Assembly: GCA_003251635.1 (NCBI GenBank)
Contig: QKEW01000016.1
Span: 1-32,542 of the forward strand
Reading direction: 5' to 3'
Length of the DNA: 32,542 nucleotides
DNA from: a bacterium
GTDB lineage: Bacteria; Patescibacteriota; Minisyncoccia; Moranbacterales; GWC2-37-73
The notes under the pieces were generated by a model. That model saw only the letters and a program-made list of their open reading frames with translations. It was not told the DNA's origin and ran no database searches. The translations under genes were made by a program, and so were the position numbers. This document shows, one piece after another, positions 23,928-31,271 of this stretch (position 1 is its first letter; every line of letters starts with the position of its first letter).

Positions 23928-24830
23928 TCAAACTCTAATCAAAATACCAACAAATGAATTCCCTATGTCAAGAACTTCATAATCAAATCCTTTCAATTGT
24001 TTTTTCAGTGATTTAAGCGTCGGACGTAAAGATTGAAAAACCTTAAGATTATCACCAACTTGCAATCCTTTCTCTTGAAGCCCACTATTAACACTGGCTA
24101 TTTTACACCAAACTGATATATCGTCCTTAACAAAAAAATTCAAAATATCCCTAGAAGGATCTAGCCCTAATAAAGCTATTTTCTGGGAACAGACTGGGAT
24201 CATATACTCTTCATATATTTCAACAAGCTTTTTTACATTGATTCTTTCCCTTAATTGAACATCGAAAAAAATATAACCACCCCCGCCAACAATGTCCTTT
24301 AAAAGTTTCAAAAATTTTAAAGCATCATAATTCGAAAAAGTTAAGCCCAACAATGTTACAAATCTAACTCTGCCATCATCTTCAAACAAAGCCGGCAGCT
24401 CCTCAAAAGAACTGTTTATACATTTGGCGCTGATTCCACTTTTTTGAGCATTTTTAAACGCCAAGAGTAAAAAATATTTGCTAATATCAACAGGCAGATA
24501 TTCAAATTTTTTTTCATAAAATGCTTCAAAAAAATATTTTTCTTTGTTTTCCACTCCAACTCCCAAATCAAAGTAATCAAATTTATCTGGCAGCTTTTTA
24601 GCAAGATCTTTTACAATTGATTTTAAAAATAAATGTTCAGGTTCTGTAACTAACTTAAAATAAGAAGAGTTCCGATCATGCGCTGATGAATAAACTTCCT
24701 GACCTTGAGAGAAGTAAAGCAACAAAGAATCTGAATAATCCCAGGTATTGTCAGATATCTTTTCAAGACTCAAGAAGGCTCTGTCAATAAACCAATTTTT
24801 GTTATATTTATTTTTATAATCCTTGTTCAT
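23928..24830 (-). CDS. EgtD-like SAM-dependent methyltransferase
   Basis: The 300-residue protein resembles the histidine-N-methyltransferase (EgtD, Methyltransf_33) family. It has FDLGVGVENKEKYFFEAFYEKKFEYLPVDIS in the place of the SAM-binding E/D-LGxGxxxKT...YxPVDIS motif, then RFVTLLGLTFSNYD (compare GSTIGNF) and a conserved FFDVQLRE strand. The glycine-rich loop is less canonical than in true EgtD, so substrate histidine is not assured. The gene is 21 nt downstream of the metallopeptidase gene and is probably co-transcribed with it. Confidence 0.7.
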   Translation of the reverse strand: MNKDYKNKYNKNWFIDRAFLSLEKISDNTWDYSDSLLLYFSQGQEVYSSAHDRNSSYFKLVTEPEHLFLKSIVKDLAKKLPDKFDYFDLGVGVENKEKYFFEAFYEKKFEYLPVDISKYFLLLAFKNAQKSGISAKCINSSFEELPALFEDDGRVRFVTLLGLTFSNYDALKFLKLLKDIVGGGGYIFFDVQLRERINVKKLVEIYEEYMIPVCSQKIALLGLDPSRDILNFFVKDDISVWCKIASVNSGLQEKGLQVGDNLKVFQSLRPTLKSLKKQLKGFDYEVLDIGNSFVGILIRV

Positions 24831-24851
24831 AAAAATTATTCCGAATTTTAA

Positions 24852-25805
24852 TTACAAAGAAAGCACAAATTTTTCCTGCCTCGCTAAATCCCCATCCAGC
24901 TCTCCGATCTTGCGAAGCGTTCCTTTGCCAAAAGTTCCATCAATCAATTTTGCGAAAAAAATTATTTTTCCAGTCATCATGGCCCTTGAGAAAATCTCAA
25001 AAATATCTTCCCGACTCTTAAATTTACCCTTATTACGCTCGAATAATTTATTGATCAAGATTTCCAGAATTTCTCGCTCTCTTTTAAAGGTAAAATTTTC
25101 AACAATTATTTCATTTGGTTCTTTTCCCATTTTGGCATAAAAAGTATCCTCACTGAAAAGATCTGCCCCTTTATTTGTTTTAGCATCCGGATATTTATCA
25201 ATGATTTCATTGGTCTGTAAAATATCTTCAATAAACAATGGGTTACCAATCAAACCTTTTAAAATATTCTTAACAATCTCTTCAGTAACAGCCTCATTTA
25301 AATTTCCAAGATACATATTTTCCCCATCTCTCGTAGTAATAACTAATCCAACTCTGAAAGAATGAAAATCAGCATCTTCAACATTTGTCAGTTGCAATGA
25401 ATTATAAGACTTGAAATGCAACATTTCATGCACTATTTTTTCCATAAAAACAACATTGGCATATTGTTCACGTATTGCCACAGCCTGATATATTGGGGAA
25501 TAAAAAGCGCTTTGTTCCTCTTTTTCTGTCGGCCATTCACTTTCTTTTATTATGTGTATATTTTCAGGCGGTATATCAAAATCATCCAGACCATATTTTT
25601 TTCTAACATCATTTGTAAGCCGATTTGCCAAACCAATAATTTGCAACTCCTCATTTGTTTTTTCCTTTTCTTTACTAACCGATTCCTCAAAATATTGATT
25701 ATTAAACTGTTTACTCTTTTCTTTCAAAATATCCCGTTTCTCTTTTTCACTTATTTTTCCAACCACCCGACTAAAGGAAGAAAAGTTTTCCATATTCGCA
25801 AACAT
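24852..25805 (-). CDS. Putative zinc metallopeptidase
   Basis: The 317-residue soluble protein contains HEMLH in KIVHEMLHFKSY (about residues 128-132). NEAVTEEI, about 45 residues later, could supply the third zinc ligand, giving a gluzincin-like HExxH...E arrangement. The N-terminus is a charged helix (EKEKRDILKEKSKQFNNQYFEE). I do not recognise a named family. It lies in a run with a small membrane protein (6 nt upstream) and the EgtD-like gene (downstream). Confidence 0.65.
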   Translation of the reverse strand: MFANMENFSSFSRVVGKISEKEKRDILKEKSKQFNNQYFEESVSKEKEKTNEELQIIGLANRLTNDVRKKYGLDDFDIPPENIHIIKESEWPTEKEEQSAFYSPIYQAVAIREQYANVVFMEKIVHEMLHFKSYNSLQLTNVEDADFHSFRVGLVITTRDGENMYLGNLNEAVTEEIVKNILKGLIGNPLFIEDILQTNEIIDKYPDAKTNKGADLFSEDTFYAKMGKEPNEIIVENFTFKREREILEILINKLFERNKGKFKSREDIFEIFSRAMMTGKIIFFAKLIDGTFGKGTLRKIGELDGDLARQEKFVLSL

Positions 25806-25811
25806 TAAAAT

Positions 25812-26090
25812 TTAAGAATATTTTTCTTTACGCTTTTCTCTCGAAACAATGATAAAAGTTCCCACCCATGATCCCATTGCCAAGGGAATAATGTAAAGAT
25901 AATTCTGAACATAATTAATAACACCAAATGCCAAGAGGAAATGCATTAAAGCTCCAATGGATGATGAGGTGAGCGGCTTTTTCTTAACCACTGAAAAGGT
26001 ATAAAGAGCATACATGGCATCAATCGCAAAATATGCTGAGAAAATCATGAGGGCTATTTTGATATCGAATTTTTCCCAGAGATTATCCAT
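25812..26090 (-). CDS. Small membrane protein, three predicted TM segments
   Basis: The 92-residue protein has hydrophobic segments at about 12-30, 42-60 and 63-80 and a basic C-terminus (REKRKEKYS). No family is recognised. It is preceded by an extended -10 six nt from the ATG and overlaps the head of the metallopeptidase operon (6-nt gap). Confidence 0.7.
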   Translation of the reverse strand: MDNLWEKFDIKIALMIFSAYFAIDAMYALYTFSVVKKKPLTSSSIGALMHFLLAFGVINYVQNYLYIIPLAMGSWVGTFIIVSREKRKEKYS

Positions 26091-26096
26091 GAGATA

Positions 26097-26105
26097 ATTT
26101 TATCA
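26097..26105 (-). promoter_or_regulatory. Extended -10 promoter, near-leaderless
   Basis: The minus strand reads TGA-TAAAAT, ending 6 nt before the ATG of the 92-aa membrane protein gene. Transcription should start at or next to the start codon. Confidence 0.5.
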
Positions 26106-26126
26106 TAAAAATATAATCAACTAAAT

Positions 26127-26393
26127 TTATTTTTCAATCTCTTCCTTAGCTTCGTCATAAAAACTTCGCGCCAATTCTCTGGCTTCAGGCGTTATGATCC
26201 GGGAAAAATAATAATCCATGTTTTGGTGCATTTCTTCCTTGGTTTTGCCTTGATCCTTCCATCTTTTCACTCTTCGCAAAGCTTTGTCCTCAAAAAAAGA
26301 CAAGCAATCGCTGTCGCAAAGAACATTTTGATCCTCATCGCCTCCAACTTCTGTTTTTAATAATTTTGATTTAGCATTATTTGTGAAATTCAA
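26127..26393 (-). pseudogene. Partial duplicate of the HD-domain gene (C-terminal 74 codons)
   Basis: From GGDEDQNVLCDSDC to the end, the encoded 72-74 residues are nearly identical to the C-terminus of the HD protein at 22732; the shared DNA (about 215 bp) differs at only about 9-10 positions. The catalytic HD part is missing. The 15 preceding codons (TTG start, NFTNNAKSKLLKTEV) are unrelated to the full gene. It sits behind palindromic promoter copy 4, so it may still be transcribed. It is most likely a relic, or a short fragment with an effect on the full protein. Confidence 0.75.
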
Positions 26394-26425
26394 AATTTAT
26401 CTAACAGGGTGAATTTTTGGTAATA

Positions 26426-26443
26426 ATTATAATACGTATTATT
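26426..26443 (-). promoter_or_regulatory. Palindromic promoter element, copy 4 (HD fragment)
   Basis: The minus strand reads AATAATACGTATTATAAT followed by TATTACCAAAAAT. The TATAAT ends 33 nt before the TTG of the HD fragment. Confidence 0.6.
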
Positions 26444-26475
26444 TCTTTAATTGAATTTTAGCATGAAAATTGATT

Positions 26476-26520
26476 CAAAAAAAGAAAAGGGGGTTGATTT
26501 TTCCAATCAAACCCCTTTTC
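26476..26520 (-). terminator. Intrinsic terminator of the kinase-like gene
   Basis: The minus strand forms GAAAAGGGGTTTGATT...AATCAACCCCCTTTTC, a long stem of about 15 bp, followed by TTTTTTT. Confidence 0.85.
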
Positions 26521-26535
26521 GAAAGATTTTTTCAA

Positions 26536-27351
26536 TCACCATTCCCGCCTGATAAACTTCAGCAAATATTTGATTTTTTCATCTTTGTCGCCAACTCCCC
26601 AATCACCTCTTTGCAGCATATCCCAGCCCAAAATTCCAATGGCTCGCAAAGCAAAGATCAGCGAAATTTCTGCCTGACCAAATTCAGCGCTGCATTTTTT
26701 CAAATTCCCTACGATTGCTTGAAAGTTTTTTTCGTCACTAAAACTTTTCAAGAAAATCCAATCCAACGAGCGTAAAAAGTCATAGCAATCCGGAACAGGA
26801 CTTGGGGTGAACCGCATTCCCAAAAGATAGAAAGTTTCTTGCTCATTTTGATTGGCGACGAAAACGTGATCGCCGATAACATTGCCATGAGTATAGCCAA
26901 AAAAATCCGCGCCCTTTTTGGCGATAAGTTTTTCAAACTCTTCGGCCAATATCAAGACCTCTTCATGTTGCAATAATCCCGCCTCAACAATCAACCCGCT
27001 CCACTTAAAAAAATTTCCAAAAAGTTTACGTTTTCCTGATTCCAAAAGATCCTCTGTCGATTGTTCATATTTTTCAAAATAACGACGGATGACTTTTTGA
27101 TAATCTTGGGCAATTTTCTGACTAATTTGAAAATAGCGCTCCGGATTTTTCTCGTAACTTTCAACTAAAAAATTTCCTGGGATTTTTTCCTTCAAGATCC
27201 AATTGTGACCGCTTTCCGTTGCTTGATAAAAATCCGAAGTGAAACAGATTTCTCCGCTTCGAAACATTTCCTGCACCAAAGGAACCAACGTGGCCTGCAA
27301 TTCATCAATGCCTTGATTTATTTTTTTATTTTGCAAATTTGCCTTATCCAT
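26536..27351 (-). CDS. Aminoglycoside-phosphotransferase-fold protein, probable pseudokinase
   Basis: The 271-residue protein has no TM segment. FGYTHGNVIGDHVFVANQ followed by FYLLGMRFTPSPVPDCYDFLRSLDWIFL matches the APH/choline-kinase C-lobe pattern HGDxxxxN...LIDW...PxxYDLxxxL. However, the catalytic Asp is Asn (HGN), the Mg-binding Asn is His and the DW/DFG Asp is Gly. If the assignment is right, it has lost phosphotransfer chemistry. Its ATG is 11 nt after the -10 of palindromic promoter copy 5. The fold call comes from the C-lobe only; the N-lobe is not recognisable. Confidence 0.5.
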   Translation of the reverse strand: MDKANLQNKKINQGIDELQATLVPLVQEMFRSGEICFTSDFYQATESGHNWILKEKIPGNFLVESYEKNPERYFQISQKIAQDYQKVIRRYFEKYEQSTEDLLESGKRKLFGNFFKWSGLIVEAGLLQHEEVLILAEEFEKLIAKKGADFFGYTHGNVIGDHVFVANQNEQETFYLLGMRFTPSPVPDCYDFLRSLDWIFLKSFSDEKNFQAIVGNLKKCSAEFGQAEISLIFALRAIGILGWDMLQRGDWGVGDKDEKIKYLLKFIRREW

Positions 27352-27361
27352 ATTGGTAATG

Positions 27362-27379
27362 ATTATAATACGTATTATT
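27362..27379 (-). promoter_or_regulatory. Palindromic promoter element, copy 5 (kinase-like gene)
   Basis: The minus strand reads AATAATACGTATTATAAT-CATTACCAAT and then ATG. The predicted leader is about 4 nt. Another extended -10 (TGC-TATATT) lies about 75-80 nt further upstream. Confidence 0.65.
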
Positions 27380-27455
27380 TCTTACTCCATCCCAAAAACC
27401 ATCACACCCTTTGCTCTTTCATTGGGATAAGCAAGACCGTATTCTAAATATAGCA

Positions 27456-27483
27456 CAAAAAAAATGGGGTTAAAAAACCCCAT
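27456..27483 (-). terminator. Intrinsic terminator of the DUF2892-type gene
   Basis: The minus strand has ATGGGGTT-TTTT-AACCCCAT followed by TTTTTTTT, about 30 nt after the stop codon. Confidence 0.85.
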
Positions 27484-27510
27484 AATTATCCAGCAGCCAA
27501 ATGAATATTG

Positions 27511-28401
27511 CTACCCCCTATTCAAATAAACCTTAACAAAACTGCTTTTCAATTCAGCGCCTTTGTCCGGTAGGGCCTCGGCATCCTTTTCTTGCGCCAA
27601 TTTGAGCAAATCTTCAAGATTTTTTCTGATGGCTTGTATTTGGGGATCATTGGCCTCGCTTTCCACGATCAACAGTTTATCATTAGCCTCGGCATAGGTC
27701 TTCACGACTCCGGCTGGATTTTTAGCGTCAGCTTCTTCCAAAACTTTTTCCATTGAATCGTGAAAATCCACCAAAGCTAATGCCAGCATGGAAAATCCAT
27801 TGCGCTTAAAAAGTTCTTGAGTAATGGGACGCACTTTTTCAAAATCCAAATGAGCTTCCTTGAGGTCGCCCGAGTAAACATTGTCTTTGGCTCCATTGAT
27901 TATGCTTTCTATTTTCTTCAAATCACTTTCAAAACCACCATCAAATCGAAAAGAAAACGGTCGATAGCTTGAATATTTTTTTTCAAAGACAGCGTAACTT
28001 TTCACCAAATTTTCATAATTTTCAATCGATTCAGCTCTTTTTTCTTGGCCAGTATTAAAAAGTGTTTGCTTGTAATGGCTGTTCATGGCGTTGAAATCTT
28101 CAAGGAAAAACTTCTTGCTGAAAAAAATACTAGCCCAGGATCCGCCTATCAATATTATCAAGATCAATAACAAGAAAAAGAGCTTAGTCCATTTGCCACT
28201 AGCAACACCCTTTCCGACCGTACTTACTTTGAACGGCTTATACAAAAGACAAAATCCTGTCAGGGCTGTTACCAAAGAAATTAAAGCCAAGACATAAAAA
28301 ACGATACTCCAAGCGGTGGGTAGCCAAAAAAACGCCAGCACAAAAAGTATGCTCGCTAAAACCAATCTGATCCCTCGATCAAAAAATCCCTCGTTTTTCA
28401 T
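27511..28401 (-). CDS. Membrane protein with N-terminal DUF2892-like domain and helical extracytoplasmic domain
   Basis: In this 296-residue protein, residues 1-60 (MKNEGFFDRGIRLVLA... TGFCLLYKPF) resemble the two-helix YgaP-type DUF2892 inner-membrane domain, including the GFCLLYKPF ending. A third TM follows at about 72-94, then a long alpha-helical region (about 100-296) rich in K/E, with repeating helical units of about 50-60 residues. The helical part probably faces outward. Its function is unknown, and it has its own terminator. Confidence 0.75.
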   Translation of the reverse strand: MKNEGFFDRGIRLVLASILFVLAFFWLPTAWSIVFYVLALISLVTALTGFCLLYKPFKVSTVGKGVASGKWTKLFFLLLILIILIGGSWASIFFSKKFFLEDFNAMNSHYKQTLFNTGQEKRAESIENYENLVKSYAVFEKKYSSYRPFSFRFDGGFESDLKKIESIINGAKDNVYSGDLKEAHLDFEKVRPITQELFKRNGFSMLALALVDFHDSMEKVLEEADAKNPAGVVKTYAEANDKLLIVESEANDPQIQAIRKNLEDLLKLAQEKDAEALPDKGAELKSSFVKVYLNRG

Positions 28402-28485
28402 AGTTTTTATTTATAAAGTTAAATCCTGACTATACTACATCCAATTCAAACAGATTCTTGCAAAAAACTCGGCTGAAAACTATCC

Positions 28486-28803
28486 TCAATTTAATCTCTT
28501 TTTAAATAAATTTATAAAAATAGATATTAAAAAACCAAAAAATAAAGCGTTCAGGATGAATGTAAACACAGACACAAAGATTACGCCAAACCATCCCAAA
28601 AAACTAAACACGTAAAACAACGGGAAAGCTATAATACTTGCAGGCAAAATAGGCACAAGACAAAAAATTCCATCTAGATCAGAAAAAAACATTGGACACA
28701 CGCCATAGCTAATCACAAACAAAAATATCTCGGATACTAAGGCTATTATCACCCCCACTTTAAAAGACGGGCGATCAGAAAAAAACTTTTTTATTTTCTC
28801 CAT
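28486..28803 (-). CDS. Small membrane protein, three predicted TM segments
   Basis: The 105-residue protein has TMs at about 14-35, 44-66 and 72-98 and a basic tail (FKKRLN). The loop between TM1 and TM2 holds Cys and acidic residues (CPMFFSDLDGIFC). No family is recognised. Its promoter is the extended -10 at 28832. Confidence 0.65.
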   Translation of the reverse strand: MEKIKKFFSDRPSFKVGVIIALVSEIFLFVISYGVCPMFFSDLDGIFCLVPILPASIIAFPLFYVFSFLGWFGVIFVSVFTFILNALFFGFLISIFINLFKKRLN

Positions 28804-28831
28804 ATTTTATTTTTAAATAATTTTCTATTTA

Positions 28832-28840
28832 ATTATAGCA
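28832..28840 (-). promoter_or_regulatory. Extended -10 promoter of the 105-aa membrane protein gene
   Basis: The minus strand reads TGC-TATAAT at 28840-28832, giving a leader of about 22-25 nt. Confidence 0.55.
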
Positions 28841-28890
28841 TAAAAATAAATCCGACTAGATATATGGTCCTTGATTCAATACTGTACTCA

Positions 28891-28979
28891 AAAAAATCAC
28901 AACCAACTAAGAGGCTTTTGTAAGCCTCTTAGTTGGTTCGAATTTCATCAGCACGAGATAATATGGAAAGTTCGAACTG
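28891..28979 (-). repeat. 89-nt dispersed repeat, copy 1, containing an intrinsic terminator
   Basis: Two copies (the other at 31963) are the same length and differ at about 7 of 89 positions. On the minus strand the element starts CAGTTCGAAC. It ends in a perfect 17-bp hairpin, AACCAACTAAGAGGCTT with loop ACAA, followed by GTGATTTTTT. It begins 6 nt after the stop of a small membrane protein gene, so it serves at least as that gene's terminator. Confidence 0.8.
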
Positions 28980-28985
28980 GAATTG

Positions 28986-29381
28986 CTAATCCACTTTAGA
29001 TTTATTTGAGTTTTTTACTCGTAAAATTATATAAACAGGAAAAACTACCATGAAAAGCCAACCAATTATTGAAATTATTTTTAAAAAGCTTTCGCTTCCT
29101 TGAATTATAATTAACGGAACAAAAGAAATAATAGGCATTATTCCAAAAACACTCACTAAAGATAGGGATGTTTTTAGTGGAGAAAAGCTGCCCGAATCAT
29201 ATTTTCTTAATAATATATTAGCTACGATAAATGAAAGTATGGATGTAATTCCCAGAATAATTATTCCCGGTAAAAGCTTGGATGCATTATAAGTAAAGGA
29301 AAAAGGTATAAGTATAACAATAAGAATAGGAAAAAAAATACTTAAAAAGAAAATAGTAAATTTAGTTACGAACAAGTTCAT
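28986..29381 (-). CDS. Four-TM membrane protein of unknown function
   Basis: The 131-residue protein has hydrophobic segments at about 7-28, 36-58, 75-97 and 103-123, with a basic C-terminus (RVKNSNKSKVD). No family is recognised. It is followed directly by 89-nt repeat copy 1. An extended -10 (TGG-TAAAAT) lies about 27-35 nt upstream of the ATG. Confidence 0.7.
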   Translation of the reverse strand: MNLFVTKFTIFFLSIFFPILIVILIPFSFTYNASKLLPGIIILGITSILSFIVANILLRKYDSGSFSPLKTSLSLVSVFGIMPIISFVPLIIIQGSESFLKIISIIGWLFMVVFPVYIILRVKNSNKSKVD

Positions 29382-29543
29382 ATCTCAAAGATTAAAATTA
29401 TATTTCAATTTTACCACAAAAGTTCGATTTAGCCTTGTCCCCACGCAAAAACAAGATTTGAGTTAAATTTGTTTTTATCCTCATGCAATAGTTTGCTTAG
29501 CCAAGAAAAGTCCTCGACTCACTTATTGCAGCGTCAGATTTGG

Positions 29544-30083
29544 TTAATTAACTTTTTTTATCTTCATAATCATTTCAATTTCTGGAATAATCTTGCCGCT
29601 TATTGGCATTTTATATTTCTCATCAGAAAACCTTTTACCAGAATAAACAAAACCAAGTTTTTCATAAAAATTTATAGCCTGCTTATTGTAATCAGCTACA
29701 TGAATTATAATCTCTTTCTTATTATTAAAAAATTCCAAGCATCTCGCCCAAAACATCTTCCCTGTTCCATGCCGCTGATAATCCGGCAAAACATAAATGG
29801 CCTCTAGTTGGTTAAAATCATCATTTATTATAGCCTTGCATAAACCAATAACCTTCTCGCTGTCTTTTGCTACTAAGAAAATTCTATTTTCAAAATTGCT
29901 CTCGATTTCCAAAATTCTTTTTTGAATAGAGTTCTCAGAATGCCTGTTTTTGAATTTTTCTTCAATATCTCCCAATGTAATTCCTACTTCCCTATTTGGA
30001 TATGTAGAAAGCCATGTCTTAAAAAAAACATCTTGTATGCCTCTAACATCTTCTTTCCTAGGTTTATCTATTATTATGTTCAT
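29544..30083 (-). CDS. GNAT-family N-acetyltransferase
   Basis: The 179-residue protein has the GNAT core: VARDSEKVIGLC-type strand (VAKDSEKVIGLCKAI), then the acetyl-CoA P-loop motif AIYVLPDYQRHGTGKMFW (R/QxxGxG/A) and the C-terminal NKQAINFYEKLGFVYSGKR. It transfers an acetyl group to an amine; the substrate (small molecule or protein) is not predictable. It stands alone with gaps on both sides. Confidence 0.92.
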   Translation of the reverse strand: MNIIIDKPRKEDVRGIQDVFFKTWLSTYPNREVGITLGDIEEKFKNRHSENSIQKRILEIESNFENRIFLVAKDSEKVIGLCKAIINDDFNQLEAIYVLPDYQRHGTGKMFWARCLEFFNNKKEIIIHVADYNKQAINFYEKLGFVYSGKRFSDEKYKMPISGKIIPEIEMIMKIKKVN

Positions 30084-30154
30084 ACATTATAAAGTCTTAT
30101 TTGATATTTTATAATACAATATCATCTTAACAAATTATGATATTAAACAAAAAC

Positions 30155-30183
30155 ATAAAAAAATTCCCAAGGACGGTCCCCGG
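30155..30183 (-). terminator. Probable intrinsic terminator of the NIF3-like gene
   Basis: The minus strand has CCGGGGA-CCG-TCCTTGG (7 bp, two G-U) followed by GAATTTTTTT, about 75 nt after the gene stop. Confidence 0.55.
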
Positions 30184-30255
30184 TTTGACTCCGTTTTCAG
30201 TAAAAAAACAATATTTTGATCCTTTCTATTTTTTATTGCTAACTTTTCCATAAAT

Positions 30256-30576
30256 TTAATTTTCCAATGGATAAATATCAAAAGCCACTTCTTCATAGGG
30301 GTGAAGCGTTTTCATTTTTTCAACAACATCTTTGAGAATTTTTCTTGGCACCACAACTTCAATTCGTTCCTCTTCAACTTCTTCAAGCTTACCAGCTTTG
30401 CCAATTGTTGGATTTGAATTCTCATTGCCACGGAATCTTCCAATGCCACGTGATGAAAATGAGCAAAAATCATAATTACCAATTTTTCCCGCACCAGCTT
30501 CGCCAAGTGCTTTCCTTACAACATCCACATGAGAAATTGGAACAAAAACAACAAGTTTTACATTTTTACTTTCCAT
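30256..30576 (-). CDS. NIF3-like small protein (YqfO-insert/CutA-like fold)
   Basis: The 106-residue protein has VKLVVFVPISHVDVVRKALGEAGAGKIGNYDFCSF and the C-terminal TLHPYEEVAFDIYPLEN. It corresponds to the insert domain found within larger NIF3 proteins and also alone as a stand-alone PII/CutA-like protein. Metal or ligand binding is possible; no enzymatic role is established. It starts 4 nt after the CYTH gene stop, so the two are co-transcribed. Confidence 0.8.
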   Translation of the reverse strand: MESKNVKLVVFVPISHVDVVRKALGEAGAGKIGNYDFCSFSSRGIGRFRGNENSNPTIGKAGKLEEVEEERIEVVVPRKILKDVVEKMKTLHPYEEVAFDIYPLEN

Positions 30577-30580
30577 AAAA

Positions 30581-31062
30581 TTATCGCTTATTTAAATTTT
30601 CTTCAAATTTTTCACTGGTTAAATCAAGTAATTTTCCGTCTCTAGCTATTGGCAAATTTGTCATCTCCTTACCCATCCATCCCAATGGAACAAATTCATT
30701 TGCTTCTTTTTCAGAATCAAATTCAACCTCTACACGAATCAGGCCTTCAAATTTTCCATGATAAATCTGTATAGCAATATTTGGCATTTCAGAAATTACA
30801 TACTTATCACGTATAATCGCATCTGAAGCCCTTGCCTTTAACAAATCAAACTCTTCTTTTGATATCTCTTCTTTTCTCGTGTTCGCTCAAGTCCAGATAT
30901 TTCAGTTTTATGTTCATAAAAATATTTATCATCAACTTTCTGAATACGAGTTTCTGTTCCATTTTCCCTTTCCAAAAAATACCTCTCGTAATGCAAGGGC
31001 TCTAATCCTTCCAGACTTGGAAATTCTTTTATAAAAAATTTTCGTTCAATTTCGTTTTTCAT
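30581..31062 (-). pseudogene. CYTH-domain (triphosphate tunnel) protein gene with a frameshift
   Basis: Two ORFs make one protein. The first part starts at ATG 31062 with NEIERKFFI (the ExExK motif of CYTH proteins), then RYFLERENGTETRIQK and KTEISGLERTREK. The second part, in another frame, reads EEISKEEFDLL..., GLIRVEVEFDSEKEANEF and WMGKEMT. The two meet near 30870-30880 in an A-rich run (GAAAAG on the minus strand); one extra A would restore a protein of about 160 residues. The change may be a real mutation or a sequencing error. CYTH enzymes act on triphosphates such as thiamine triphosphate or inorganic tripolyphosphate. Confidence 0.8.
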
Positions 31063-31160
31063 ATATTTATTCAAAAAAGCTCTAATATATGAATAGTAGC
31101 ACTGATTTACCCCATATTCAAGGGAAAAGTCGGTTCGATTCCTCAACCTTCAATAAAATC

Positions 31161-31180
31161 AAAAAACTCCCAAATGGGAG
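31161..31180 (-). terminator. Intrinsic terminator of the PsbP-like gene
   Basis: The minus strand has CTCCC-ATTT-GGGAG followed by TTTTTT, about 90 nt after the stop codon. Confidence 0.65.
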
Positions 31181-31189
31181 ATTTTGATT

Positions 31190-31250
31190 TGCACGGGCTA
31201 GTGAATGACATTAGCCTGCCCGCAAGCTCTTCGCGCTAGCGATGGCGACC
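31190..31250. repeat. GC-rich structured intergenic segment
   Basis: This contains GGCTA...TAGCC, GGGC...GCCC and the palindrome CGCTAGCG in a window of much higher GC than its surroundings. It lies between the PsbP-like gene and its terminator. It may be a relative of the other GC-rich palindromes; no gene is seen in it. Confidence 0.35.
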
Positions 31251-31271
31251 AAGGAATTGTTTTGTGTGAAA

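Noticed and set aside
28891-28979. Possible hammerhead ribozyme: the minus strand contains CTGATGA followed shortly by GAA and a long stem
   Set aside because: Stem I cannot form (no complement of the bases before CTGATGA after the would-be cleavage site), stem II is too short, and copy 2 of the repeat changes the core to TTGATGA.
30086-30091. TATAAT just before the GNAT gene start
   Set aside because: It lies only 2 nt from the ATG, too close to act as the -10 for that start codon.
31080-31145. A T-arm-like GGTTCGATTCC suggested a tRNA on the plus strand
   Set aside because: The flanking bases do not form a 5-bp T stem, and no acceptor, D arm or anticodon arm could be paired.
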